Positions 33,312-41,560 of a stretch of DNA of 64,000 nt are shown in pieces. Source of the stretch: CAMAVH01 sp046297835. Lineage in GTDB: Bacteria; Pseudomonadota; Alphaproteobacteria; SMXQ01. The notes under the pieces are model-generated. The model was not told the DNA's origin. It saw only the letters and a program-made list of their open reading frames with translations, and did not search any database. The position numbers and the translations under genes were made by a program. Positions within the stretch are counted from its first letter, which is position 1. Every line of letters begins with the position of its first letter. Location: NCBI GenBank assembly GCA_046297835.1, contig JBKBHI010000008.1, positions 62,001 through 126,000 of the forward strand. Reading direction: 5' to 3'.

Positions 33312-35177
33312 TCAGCGGCCCTCGCCGAGCGGCAGCGGCGCTTCGGGGCCGTCGCCGCGAAGCTTGCCCGCGTCTTGGACGTCCGATTGCAGCAGCGTCT
33401 CCAATTCCTCGACCGCTTGGCGCGAGGTTTGCACCATCTGCACCTCGTCCTGATAGACCGCGTGCTGCTGGAGCAGGGTCTTTTCGTCGTGAGCGAGAAA
33501 GCGCCGCAGGCTGGCGCGCGCCTCGTCGCGCTCGACGCCGAGATCGACGAGCAGCCGCTCGGACAGGAACAGGCTCGAATAGAGCGTCTCGCGCACATGG
33601 CCGGCGATGTCGCGATCCATGAGCAGATGGGCGTGACGCCGGTCGCGCGCGCGGGCGTAGACGCGCAAATGGGGAAAATGCCGCTGCACCGCGTCGACGA
33701 CGCGGATCGAGGCGCTCGGATCGGACACCGCCACCACCACGATCTTCGCGCGCTCCGCGCCCGCCGCGCGCAACAGGTCGGTGCGGGCCGAATCGCCGAA
33801 GTAGACCTTGCCGCCGAAGCGGCGGATGACGTCGACCTGCTCGGCCGAATTGTCGAGCGCGGTGAACGGCACGCCGCGCATCCGCAGCACGCGGCCGACG
33901 ATCTGGCCGACGCGGCCGAAGCCGCAGATGATGACTTCGGGATTGTCGTCGGCGATGGCGTCGTAATCGGGCGGCGGCTTGCGCGCGGGCCCGCGCGTCA
34001 GCCATTTCTCGTGCAGCGCGAACAGCGGCGGCGTCGCGACCATCGACAGGATCGCCGCCATGGAAAGCTGCGACGCCAGCGACGCCGGCAAAATGCCGTC
34101 GCCCGCCGCGAAGCCGAACAGCACCAGGCCGAATTCGCCGCCTTGCGCCAGCGCCAACGCGGTGCGGCGGGCCGAGAGCCCGTCCTGCCCGGCGATGCGG
34201 GCGAGGCCATAGACCAGCGCGGCTTTGCCCGCGATCAGCGCGACGACGCCGAGCGCGATCGCCTGCGGCGCGCTGAGCAGCAGCGCGGGATTGAGCGCCA
34301 TGCCCATGGAGGCGAAGAACAGGCCGAGCAACAAACCTTCGAACGGCTCGATGTCGGCCCGGATCTCGTGGCGATATTCCGAGTCCGACAGCATGACGCC
34401 GGCCAGGAACGCGCCGAGCGACATGGACAAGCCGGCGACATCGGCGAGCAAGGCCGTGCCGATCACCAGCAACAGGGCCACGGCGGTGTAGAGTTCGCGC
34501 GTCTTCACCAAGTCGGCGAGATAGAACAGCGGCCGTACGAGATAGCGTCCGCCGAGGAAGATCGCCACGACGCAGGCCGCGCCGATGGCGACGCTCTGCC
34601 AGCTCGGCGGGGTCGTCGCCTCGCCCGAGGCGAGAAACGGCAACAGCGCCACCGCCGGGATGAAAATGAGGTCTTGGAACAGCAGCACGCCGAGGCCGTC
34701 GCGCCCCGGGGGCAGGCCGAGCATGTCGCGCTCGGCGAGCAGCGGCAGCACCAGCGCCGTCGACGACATGGCGAGACCAAGGCCGACGACGACCGCTGCC
34801 TGCCAAGCCAGGCCGAGCCAAAGCGCGACGCCGCCCAACAGCGCGGCGGTGACGGCGACTTGCGCGCCGCCGAACAGGAAAACGCTGCGCCGCATCACCC
34901 ACAGGCGCGCCGGCTTCAGCTCCAGCCCGATCAGGAACAGCAGCATGACCACGCCGAGTTCGGCGATGTGGCGCGCCGTCTCGCTATCCTCGATTAGCGC
35001 CAAGCCGCTCGGACCGACGACGATGCCGGCGATCAGATAGCCGATGATGCCGCCGACGCCGGCGCGTTTGGCCGCCGGCACGGCGATCACCGCGGCGACC
35101 AGCAGGACGACGATGGGGAGAAGAAGCGTATCCACGGCGGCACCCGAAGCTGACGCGGGCAGCCCCGCGCCGCCCAT
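33312..35177 (-). CDS. CPA2 monovalent cation:proton antiporter (KefB/KefC-like) with TrkA-N domain
   Basis: This protein of about 620 residues has 12-13 hydrophobic segments in the first 400 residues (a Na+/H+ exchanger fold with LGVVMLLFLIGLELKP). A TrkA-N NAD-binding domain follows (VIICGFGRVGQIVGRVL, about 425-545), then a charged coiled C-terminal tail. It is typical of glutathione-gated K+ efflux systems. The start is uncertain: the ATG at 35177 lacks a ribosome site and GTG at 35135 is an alternative. It follows the NMT1-like gene by 47 nt on the same strand. Confidence 0.88.
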   Translation of the reverse strand: MGGAGLPASASGAAVDTLLLPIVVLLVAAVIAVPAAKRAGVGGIIGYLIAGIVVGPSGLALIEDSETARHIAELGVVMLLFLIGLELKPARLWVMRRSVFLFGGAQVAVTAALLGGVALWLGLAWQAAVVVGLGLAMSSTALVLPLLAERDMLGLPPGRDGLGVLLFQDLIFIPAVALLPFLASGEATTPPSWQSVAIGAACVVAIFLGGRYLVRPLFYLADLVKTRELYTAVALLLVIGTALLADVAGLSMSLGAFLAGVMLSDSEYRHEIRADIEPFEGLLLGLFFASMGMALNPALLLSAPQAIALGVVALIAGKAALVYGLARIAGQDGLSARRTALALAQGGEFGLVLFGFAAGDGILPASLASQLSMAAILSMVATPPLFALHEKWLTRGPARKPPPDYDAIADDNPEVIICGFGRVGQIVGRVLRMRGVPFTALDNSAEQVDVIRRFGGKVYFGDSARTDLLRAAGAERAKIVVVAVSDPSASIRVVDAVQRHFPHLRVYARARDRRHAHLLMDRDIAGHVRETLYSSLFLSERLLVDLGVERDEARASLRRFLAHDEKTLLQQHAVYQDEVQMVQTSRQAVEELETLLQSDVQDAGKLRGDGPEAPLPLGEGR

Positions 35178-35224
35178 TATAGAGCCATCGCGGCGCTTAG
35201 CCTATGGCAGCTCTCGCGCTGACG

Positions 35225-36148
35225 TCAGTCCGCCCAGGCCGCGCGCGCGTCTTTCGACACCACCTCGTCGAAGGCCGGCGCGCCCTTGAGAATGCCGATG
35301 TCGCGGGAAAACGCGTTCATCCCGGACACGAAGGATTCGGAAATCGCCGGATCGTAATAGGGCAGATCGCGGCGGATCAGTTCGGCGATCAGCTCGGCCT
35401 CCGACGCCGGAAAATGCTTGCGCCCGACTTTGGTGGCGAGCGACAGGTCGGCTTTCAGCGCCGCATGGGTCTTTTTGATGGCGCGCACCGCCGCGCCGGC
35501 CAGTTTGGGATTGGCCTGGATCAAAGCGTCGGTCGTCGCCAGCGACGCCATCGTATAATCGAAACATTCCTTCGGGCCGTCGCCGCGCCGCACGTCCAGC
35601 ACCACCGTGCCCGCCCCACTTTTCACCGCCACTTCGGTGCCCATGCCGTTGGCCCAGAAGCCGTCGATCTTGCCTTCGCCCAGCGCCTTGGCGGCGGTGA
35701 CGCCGAAATTGACGCCGGCCCCGACCGCGCCCGGCACCGGCGCGATGGTGACGTTGTCGCGCGCGATGTCGATGCCGCCGGCTTTCAACAAGCCGCGCAG
35801 GCCCATCTCGACCCAGGGCGCGGCGCCGATGCTCTTGCCTTTCACCACCGACAGATCGCCGCGCTTGGCGTTCAGATCGGCGCGCATGACGAGGAACCAG
35901 TACATGCCCTGCGCCTGGGCGCAGAGCAATTTGACGCCCTGCCATTCGGGAAAGGCGGCGAGCGCCGAATGGGCCGAGCCGCCGACGAAATGGATGTTGC
36001 CGTCGCGCAGCTCGCGATAGGCGCGGTCCACCGGAAAGATCATCTCGAATTCGACGTCGAGCCCCTCAGCTGCGAAAAAGCCAAGCTCGACGGCGGCGAC
36101 CGCCGGGAAATAGGAATTGGAGATGAGATCGGGGACGGCGAGTTTCAT
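35225..36148 (-). CDS. NMT1/SsuA-like substrate-binding-fold protein without signal peptide
   Basis: This 307-residue protein starts MKLAVPDLISNSYFPAVAAV and continues as the NMT1/THI5-like periplasmic-binding fold (AAEGLDVEFEMIFPVDRAYR and following). The usual signal peptide is missing, and there is no in-frame start codon between the amidase stop and this ATG that could supply one. A GGAG site lies upstream. No permease or ATPase gene is adjacent. It may therefore be cytosolic, like THI5-type enzymes, or exported another way. It is between an amidase gene (53 nt) and a KefB-like gene (47 nt). Confidence 0.75.
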   Translation of the reverse strand: MKLAVPDLISNSYFPAVAAVELGFFAAEGLDVEFEMIFPVDRAYRELRDGNIHFVGGSAHSALAAFPEWQGVKLLCAQAQGMYWFLVMRADLNAKRGDLSVVKGKSIGAAPWVEMGLRGLLKAGGIDIARDNVTIAPVPGAVGAGVNFGVTAAKALGEGKIDGFWANGMGTEVAVKSGAGTVVLDVRRGDGPKECFDYTMASLATTDALIQANPKLAGAAVRAIKKTHAALKADLSLATKVGRKHFPASEAELIAELIRRDLPYYDPAISESFVSGMNAFSRDIGILKGAPAFDEVVSKDARAAWAD

Positions 36149-36201
36149 GTCGCGAAAGCTCCAGCTGCGGAAAAACGAGGCGCTATAGGGCCAGAGAACG
36201 C

Positions 36202-37548
36202 CTATGGCCGCAAGACGTCGCAGATGCCGCCGGCCAGCGCCATCGCCATCGCGTCCTGGCCGATGAAGCCGAGCAGCTGCAAGCCGAGCGGCAGGCCGCC
36301 GATGTCGAACAGCGGCAGCGACAGCGCCGGCACGCCGAGCAACGAGCCCGGCACGGCGAACGCCGGATCGCCGGTGAGCGTGCCCTTCGGCGCGGGACCG
36401 GTGGCGGCGAGCGTGATACAGCCGTCGTAGCGCGCCGCCAAAGCCGCATATTGCGCGCGGAGCGCCGCGCGGCGCTTGAGCGCGTCGCGATATTGCTCGG
36501 GCTTGATCGTGATCGCCTGCGCCAGCCGCTCGCGCATGGCTTGGCTCAGCAGGCTGGCGTCCTTCGCATAAAAGACGTTGAGCGGCCAGCGCGATTCGTA
36601 GGCGTTGATGCGGCGCGTCAGCTCCCACGCCTCGCGCAGCGCGCGCTCCATCAGATGCAGTTCGGCGTCTTGCTTGCGCGCGACGATCTCGACGCCGCCG
36701 GCAGCGAGCCGCTCCGCCGCATCGAGCAAGACCGCCTTGGCCGCGTCCTCCGCGAGCTCCCAGCCGGGCGTTTCGAGCAGCGCCAAGCGTTTCGGCCTTT
36801 TGGCGATGGGCACGACGGCGGGACCGATCAAGCCATCGTGGCCCGGATCGCCGCCGGCGCGGCTGGCGATCGCCTGCGCCACCGCCCAAACGTCTTCCAA
36901 AGTGGCGGCGATCACGCCTTGCACGCTCTGGCTGAGGAAATCGAGGCTGCCGCCGCGGTTGATCGCGCCAAGGCTCGGCTTGAAGCCGAACGCGCCGCAA
37001 TAGCTCGACGGCCGCACGATGGAGCCGACGACCTGGGTGCCGAGCGCGGCGCTCAACATGCCGCAGCCGACGGCGGCGGCCGAGCCGCTGCTCGATCCGC
37101 CCGGCGTGCGCGCCGTGTCGAACGGGTTGCGCGTCTTGCCCGGCTCGGTGGCGGCGAACTCCGTCGTCACCGTCTTGCCGACGATCACGGCCCCCGCCTC
37201 GCACAAGGCTTTCACGCTCGCCGAATCATGGCGCGGCCGGTAATCGGCGAACAGCGGCGAGCCCATGCCGGTCGGCAGTTCGGCGGTCTCGATGATGTCT
37301 TTGACGCCGACCGGCATGCCGTCGATGGTCGACAGCGGCCGGCCGCTCTCCCACCGTCCGCTCGACGCGTCGGCGGCGAGGCGCGCGGCGCGCAGGTCCG
37401 TCGCCTCGAACGCCTGCACCGCCGGTTCGAGCGCCGCCATCGTCTCCAGGCAGCGTTCGAGAAAGGCGCGCGGGCTATCCTTGCCGAGGGCGAAAGCCTC
37501 GGTCGCGGCCAGGTAAGGCCGCCGCTGGGTCGTCGGAGAGTTCGTCAT
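36202..37548 (-). CDS. Amidase (amidase-signature family)
   Basis: This 448-residue enzyme has the Ser-Ser-Lys triad regions: Lys in PVGVKDII (about residue 83), cis-Ser in GGSSSGSAAA and nucleophilic Ser in GTQVVGSIVRPS. The latter varies from the usual GTDTGGSIR. Such enzymes hydrolyse amides or act as aryl-acylamidases. It lies in a same-strand run MFS transporter, amidase, NMT1-like protein and antiporter, so its substrate may be taken up by the MFS carrier (inference). Confidence 0.88.
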   Translation of the reverse strand: MTNSPTTQRRPYLAATEAFALGKDSPRAFLERCLETMAALEPAVQAFEATDLRAARLAADASSGRWESGRPLSTIDGMPVGVKDIIETAELPTGMGSPLFADYRPRHDSASVKALCEAGAVIVGKTVTTEFAATEPGKTRNPFDTARTPGGSSSGSAAAVGCGMLSAALGTQVVGSIVRPSSYCGAFGFKPSLGAINRGGSLDFLSQSVQGVIAATLEDVWAVAQAIASRAGGDPGHDGLIGPAVVPIAKRPKRLALLETPGWELAEDAAKAVLLDAAERLAAGGVEIVARKQDAELHLMERALREAWELTRRINAYESRWPLNVFYAKDASLLSQAMRERLAQAITIKPEQYRDALKRRAALRAQYAALAARYDGCITLAATGPAPKGTLTGDPAFAVPGSLLGVPALSLPLFDIGGLPLGLQLLGFIGQDAMAMALAGGICDVLRP

Positions 37549-37597
37549 GGCCGCAGTCTAATCGCGGAGCCGCGCGCGAGTCGAGCGAGGCGCGCGT

Positions 37598-39028
37598 TCA
37601 TGCCTTCGTCGGCGGCTGCCCCATGCCGACGAGACGCGCCATGAACAGCGCGGCGCAGACCAGCGGCAGGATGCCCACGGCGAACACCATGCTGGAGGCG
37701 TGGCTCACCGCTGCCGGATCGCTCACCGTGCCGAGGCCGGCGAGATTGGCGATGAGGCCCGACACCGCCGCGCCGAACGCCGTGCCGAGCGAGCGGATCG
37801 ACGGCAGCGACGAGGCCGTGACGCTCTCCTCGCCGGGCATGGCGAACGCCATGGTGCGCGAGGAGAGGTTGACATGGTGCAGGCCGATGCCGAGCCCGTA
37901 GAAGCAGGCCGCCGCGGTGAGCAGCGGCAGCGACATGATCCAGGTGCCGACGACCAGCGCGACCGCGCCGCTCAGCATCAGCAGCGGGCCGCTCTGCAAG
38001 GCGATCGCTTCGCGCCGCCCCGTCCAGCCCGCGACGATGAAGGTGCCGAGGGTCCAGCCGGCGGAAATCAGGATCGTCAGATAGCTGATGAGCAGCGGCG
38101 TCACGCCGTAGACCACTTGCAGCAGCAGCGGCAGGAACAACGTGATCGCGCTCTGCGTCAGGCCGGCGACGAACATGATCCAGAGCGCGAGCCCGACCGG
38201 CGAGCGCAGCGACAAGAGGCCCGAAGGATAAAGCCGGTTGCCCGATTTCGCGTCGAGCCGGAACGCGCCCCAGACCAGCGCCACGCCGGCGACGATGAAG
38301 ATGACGCGCAGCAGGTTCGAGTCCGCCGGCCCCGCCCCGGCGATCGCCAGCACGCCGACGGTGAGCAGCGCGAAGCGGAACGCCGGGAAGGTCGCCGTCG
38401 CCGCTTTGCCCGTCAGTTCGCTGGTCTTGGGAATCCGCAGCCAGATCAGCAGATTGAGCGGCACCAGGAACAGCAGCATCGTCCAGAACGAGCCGCGCCA
38501 CCAGCCGATGTCGGCGAAGACGCCGCCGACCACCGGGCCGAGCAGCTGCGCCACCATCCAGGTGCTCTGATAGATCGACAGCACGCGCGCGCGCTGCTTG
38601 CCGGTGAAGACCGCGCTCACCAGGTCCATGCCGCCGCCGACCACGAGGCCGCCGGCGAAGCCCTGCACGGTGCGCGCGGCGACGAGCGAGCCCATGTCCG
38701 GGGCCAGCGCGCAAGCGACCGCGCCGACCGCGAAGCCGAAGCCGGCCAGCGCCAGGCCGTTGCGCCGCCCCAGCTTGCGCCAGACCGGACCCATGGCGGC
38801 CGCGCCCAGAATGGCCCCCACCGCGTAAAGCATCGAGGCCCAGGTGTAGAAGGACGCGCCGCCGATGTCGGCCACCACCGTCGGCATGATGATCGCCATG
38901 ACCAGGATCTGCAGGGCATGGACAATGACGCCGAGCACGATCAGGGCGACGTAGGTGCCTTTGCCGTCGCGAAACAGCTCGGCGTAGCTGTCGGTCGGAT
39001 CGGCCGCGGATGACGAATGATGAGACAT
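37598..39028 (-). CDS. MFS transporter, DHA2-like
   Basis: This 476-residue membrane protein has a cytosolic N terminus (MSHHSSSAADPTDSYAELF) and about 14 hydrophobic segments, consistent with the 14-TM drug:H+ antiporter-2 group. The motif VWRKLGRRNGLALAG corresponds to the conserved MFS loop 2-3. The start at 39028 is chosen over 39046. The substrate is unknown. It is the first gene of a same-strand run that includes the amidase (49 nt downstream). A palindrome lies 90 nt upstream. Confidence 0.85.
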   Translation of the reverse strand: MSHHSSSAADPTDSYAELFRDGKGTYVALIVLGVIVHALQILVMAIIMPTVVADIGGASFYTWASMLYAVGAILGAAAMGPVWRKLGRRNGLALAGFGFAVGAVACALAPDMGSLVAARTVQGFAGGLVVGGGMDLVSAVFTGKQRARVLSIYQSTWMVAQLLGPVVGGVFADIGWWRGSFWTMLLFLVPLNLLIWLRIPKTSELTGKAATATFPAFRFALLTVGVLAIAGAGPADSNLLRVIFIVAGVALVWGAFRLDAKSGNRLYPSGLLSLRSPVGLALWIMFVAGLTQSAITLFLPLLLQVVYGVTPLLISYLTILISAGWTLGTFIVAGWTGRREAIALQSGPLLMLSGAVALVVGTWIMSLPLLTAAACFYGLGIGLHHVNLSSRTMAFAMPGEESVTASSLPSIRSLGTAFGAAVSGLIANLAGLGTVSDPAAVSHASSMVFAVGILPLVCAALFMARLVGMGQPPTKA

Positions 39029-39532
39029 GCGAGTCCGGCTTAGCACGGGCTGCCGGCCGGTTGGAACGCAGGAGTGCGAAACGCCTCGACGCGCGGATCG
39101 ACCTTGCTTGCCCGATTATGTTGCGTCGCAACATATATTTTTTTGAGCTCTGAAACGGCGTCCCATTTTTCGTCCCCGCCCAAGCCCGCAGGGGCGTCAA
39201 ACCCGCCGTACTCCACGCGCTTTTCGCCGCGCCGTGGCCACTACTGTCGCGAACGGCCCTAACGCCCGGTTTTTGCTCTTAAATTGACAGTTGAGAATGG
39301 TTCTTGAATCTGGTGTTTGGTGCTCGTATGTCATGGTCTTGCGCGGCCGCGTCGCGCGCGAAACGAATCGGACCCAACGACGCCGTCGAGGGGTCATTTT
39401 CAGTATGCCAGCCGTGCGCTTGTGTCCGTTGACGCCAGGACGGCGCTCTGCTTTTCATAGCCCCGGACCGGGCGGGGCGAGCCGAGTGCGCGCCGCCCGG
39501 CCATTGCTTTTCAGTCTAGGAGACCTGCGTTA
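39029..39532. other. 504-nt intergenic region between MFS transporter and pckG
   Basis: This region is lower in GC than its neighbours, with an AT patch at 39131-39150, and shows no credible ORF. It holds the palindrome at 39117-39135. A TTGACA hexamer lies at 39284-39289, with no good -10 at 17 nt, so a sigma-70 promoter for pckG there is only a weak candidate. Confidence 0.5.
39117..39135. promoter_or_regulatory. 19-bp perfect palindrome with central CG (TATGTTGCG-T-CGCAACATA)
   Basis: The 9-bp arms with a single central base resemble LacI/GalR-type operators. It lies about 90 nt upstream of the MFS gene start and 400 nt upstream of pckG. In S. meliloti the LacI-type PckR controls pckA, but the site cannot be assigned from sequence alone. 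Confidence 0.45.
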
Positions 39533-41374
39533 ATGACGACCTCCGTTCCGGGCCTCAGCCCCGCGCCGACCAACCATAAGAAGCTGGTGGAATGGGTGGC
39601 GCAGATCGCCGCCATCACCAAGCCGCACAGCGTGCATTGGTGCGACGGCTCGGACGCCGAATACAATCTCCTAGTCGACCGCCTGCTCGCCACCGGCACG
39701 TTGCGCGAGTTGAACGCGGACAAGCGCCCGAACTCCTATTACGCCGCCTCCGACCCGCGCGACGTCGCCCGCGTCGAGAGCCGCACCTACATCTGCTCCG
39801 AGAAGCAGGACGACGCCGGCCCGACCAACAATTGGATGGCCCCGGCCGAGATGCGCAAGACGCTCGCGCCGCTGTTCGACGGCTGCATGCGCGGCCGCAC
39901 CATGTATGTCGTGCCGTTCTGCATGGGCCCGCTCGGCTCGAAGATCAGCGCGCTCGGCGTCGAGATCACCGACAGCGCCTACGTCGCCGCCTCGATGCGC
40001 ATCATGACCCGCATGGGCAAGGCGGCGCTCGACCAGCTCGGCGACGACGGCTTCTTCGTGCCCGCCGTCCACACGCTCGGCGCGCCGCTGAAGCCCGGCG
40101 AGAAGGACGTGCCGTGGCCGTGCAACGAGACGAAATACATCGTGCACTTCCCCGAGACGCGCGAGATCTGGTCCTACGGCTCGGGCTACGGCGGCAACGC
40201 CCTGCTCGGCAAGAAGTGCTACGCGCTGCGCATCGCGTCGGTGATGGCGCGCGACGAAGGCTGGTTCGCCGAGCATATGCTGATCCTCAAGCTCACCTCG
40301 CCCAAGGGCCAAGTGCGCTACATCGCCGCGGCCTTCCCGAGCGCCTGCGGCAAGACCAATCTCGCCATGCTCCAGCCGACCATTCCGGGCTGGAAGGCCG
40401 AGATGATCGGCGACGACATCTGCTGGATGCGCTACGGCGACGACGGCCGTCTCTACGCCATCAATCCGGAATTCGGCCTGTTCGGCGTGGCGCCGGGCAC
40501 CAGCGCCAAGACCAACAAGAACGCCATCGACGCGCTGTATGCCAACACGGTCTACACCAACGTCGCCCTCACGCCGGACAACGACGTGTGGTGGGAAGGT
40601 CTGACCAAGGAGCCGCCGGCCGGCCTGATCGACTGGAAGGGCAACCCCTGGTCGCCCGAGAAGGGCACCGCCGCCGCCCATCCCAACGCGCGCTTCACCG
40701 TGCCGGCCAGCCAGTGCCCGAATATCGCGCCGGAATGGAACGACCCGAAGGGCGTGCCGATCTCGGCCATCCTGTTCGGCGGCCGCCGCGCCACCGCGGT
40801 GCCGCTGGTGACGGAAGCCTTCGACTGGCAGCACGGCGTGTTCCTCGCCTCCAACGTCGCCTCGGAAGGCACGGCGGCGGCCGAGAACAAGATCGGCGAA
40901 ATCCGCCGCGACCCGTTCGCCATGCTGCCGTTCTGCGGCTACAACATGGCCGATTATTTCGGCCATTGGCTCAAGACCGGCAAGAAGAGCGCGGCCGACA
41001 AGCTGCCGCGCATCTACTTCGTCAACTGGTTCCGCAAGGACAAGGCCGGCAAGTTCGTGTGGCCGGGCTTCGGCGACAATAGCCGCGTGCTGAAGTGGAT
41101 CTGCGAGCGCCTCGACGGCACGGCCGACGCGGTCGAGACGCCGATCGGTCTGCTCCCGACCAAGGACGCGCTCGACACTTCCGGCCTCGACATCACCGAC
41201 GAGCAGCTCGATCTGCTGCTGACCGTCGATACCGAGGTCTGGAAGGAAGAAGCCGCGCTGATCCCCGAAGGCTACAAGATCTTCGGCGACAAGCTGCCGG
41301 GCGAGCTGTGGAAAGAATACGAGGCGCTCGTCCAGCGCCTCGAATCGGGCCAGAAGCGCAAGGCCGTCGGCTAA
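39533..41374 (+). CDS. pckG: Phosphoenolpyruvate carboxykinase (GTP)
   Basis: This 613-residue enzyme converts oxaloacetate and GTP to PEP and CO2 in gluconeogenesis. It is the GTP class: length near 610, P-loop-like AAFPSACGKTNLAM (about residues 265-278), active-site Cys in that motif, and FVNWFRKDKAGKFVWPGFGDN near the C terminus. ATP-dependent PckA (about 530 residues) is the more common form in rhizobia. A GGAG site precedes the ATG, and a strong terminator follows the stop. Confidence 0.97.
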   Translation: MTTSVPGLSPAPTNHKKLVEWVAQIAAITKPHSVHWCDGSDAEYNLLVDRLLATGTLRELNADKRPNSYYAASDPRDVARVESRTYICSEKQDDAGPTNNWMAPAEMRKTLAPLFDGCMRGRTMYVVPFCMGPLGSKISALGVEITDSAYVAASMRIMTRMGKAALDQLGDDGFFVPAVHTLGAPLKPGEKDVPWPCNETKYIVHFPETREIWSYGSGYGGNALLGKKCYALRIASVMARDEGWFAEHMLILKLTSPKGQVRYIAAAFPSACGKTNLAMLQPTIPGWKAEMIGDDICWMRYGDDGRLYAINPEFGLFGVAPGTSAKTNKNAIDALYANTVYTNVALTPDNDVWWEGLTKEPPAGLIDWKGNPWSPEKGTAAAHPNARFTVPASQCPNIAPEWNDPKGVPISAILFGGRRATAVPLVTEAFDWQHGVFLASNVASEGTAAAENKIGEIRRDPFAMLPFCGYNMADYFGHWLKTGKKSAADKLPRIYFVNWFRKDKAGKFVWPGFGDNSRVLKWICERLDGTADAVETPIGLLPTKDALDTSGLDITDEQLDLLLTVDTEVWKEEAALIPEGYKIFGDKLPGELWKEYEALVQRLESGQKRKAVG

Positions 41375-41396
41375 GCGCCACGCGATAGGGACGACG

Positions 41397-41427
41397 AAGG
41401 GCGGTGGAGCGATCCACCGCCCTTTCG
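41397..41427 (+). terminator. Intrinsic terminator after pckG
   Basis: A 12-bp perfect stem AAGGGCGGTGGA/TCCACCGCCCTT with a GCGA loop is followed by TTTCGCTT. The A-rich flank on the other side could also make it work in reverse. Confidence 0.85.
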
Positions 41428-41560
41428 CTTCGCCGGCCGCTTTGAGAGATCGCCGCGGCGCATGGCTGCGCCGCTGCGATCGCATCGCTCGAACGCGAGC
41501 GCTCTGCTAGACTTCATCCGCTTGAACGGCCGTCCAGGGGGGAGGCCCTCGAGGGTCGAC

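Noticed and set aside
33033..34997. Plus-strand open frame of 654 codons
   Set aside because: It is antisense to the KefB-like antiporter; only the short proline-rich ORF in another frame has a ribosome site.
37700..39013. Plus-strand open frame of 437 codons
   Set aside because: It is antisense to the MFS transporter gene, with a biased Arg/Asp/Gln composition.
39029..39532. Riboswitch or small RNA gene upstream of pckG
   Set aside because: No known riboswitch consensus was recognised and no stable hairpin with T-run was found apart from the 19-bp palindrome.
41462..41560. N-terminal extension of the SulP transporter from ATG 41462
   Set aside because: It would add a basic, non-membrane stretch without ribosome site; MNASPAEPS at 41561 fits the family better.
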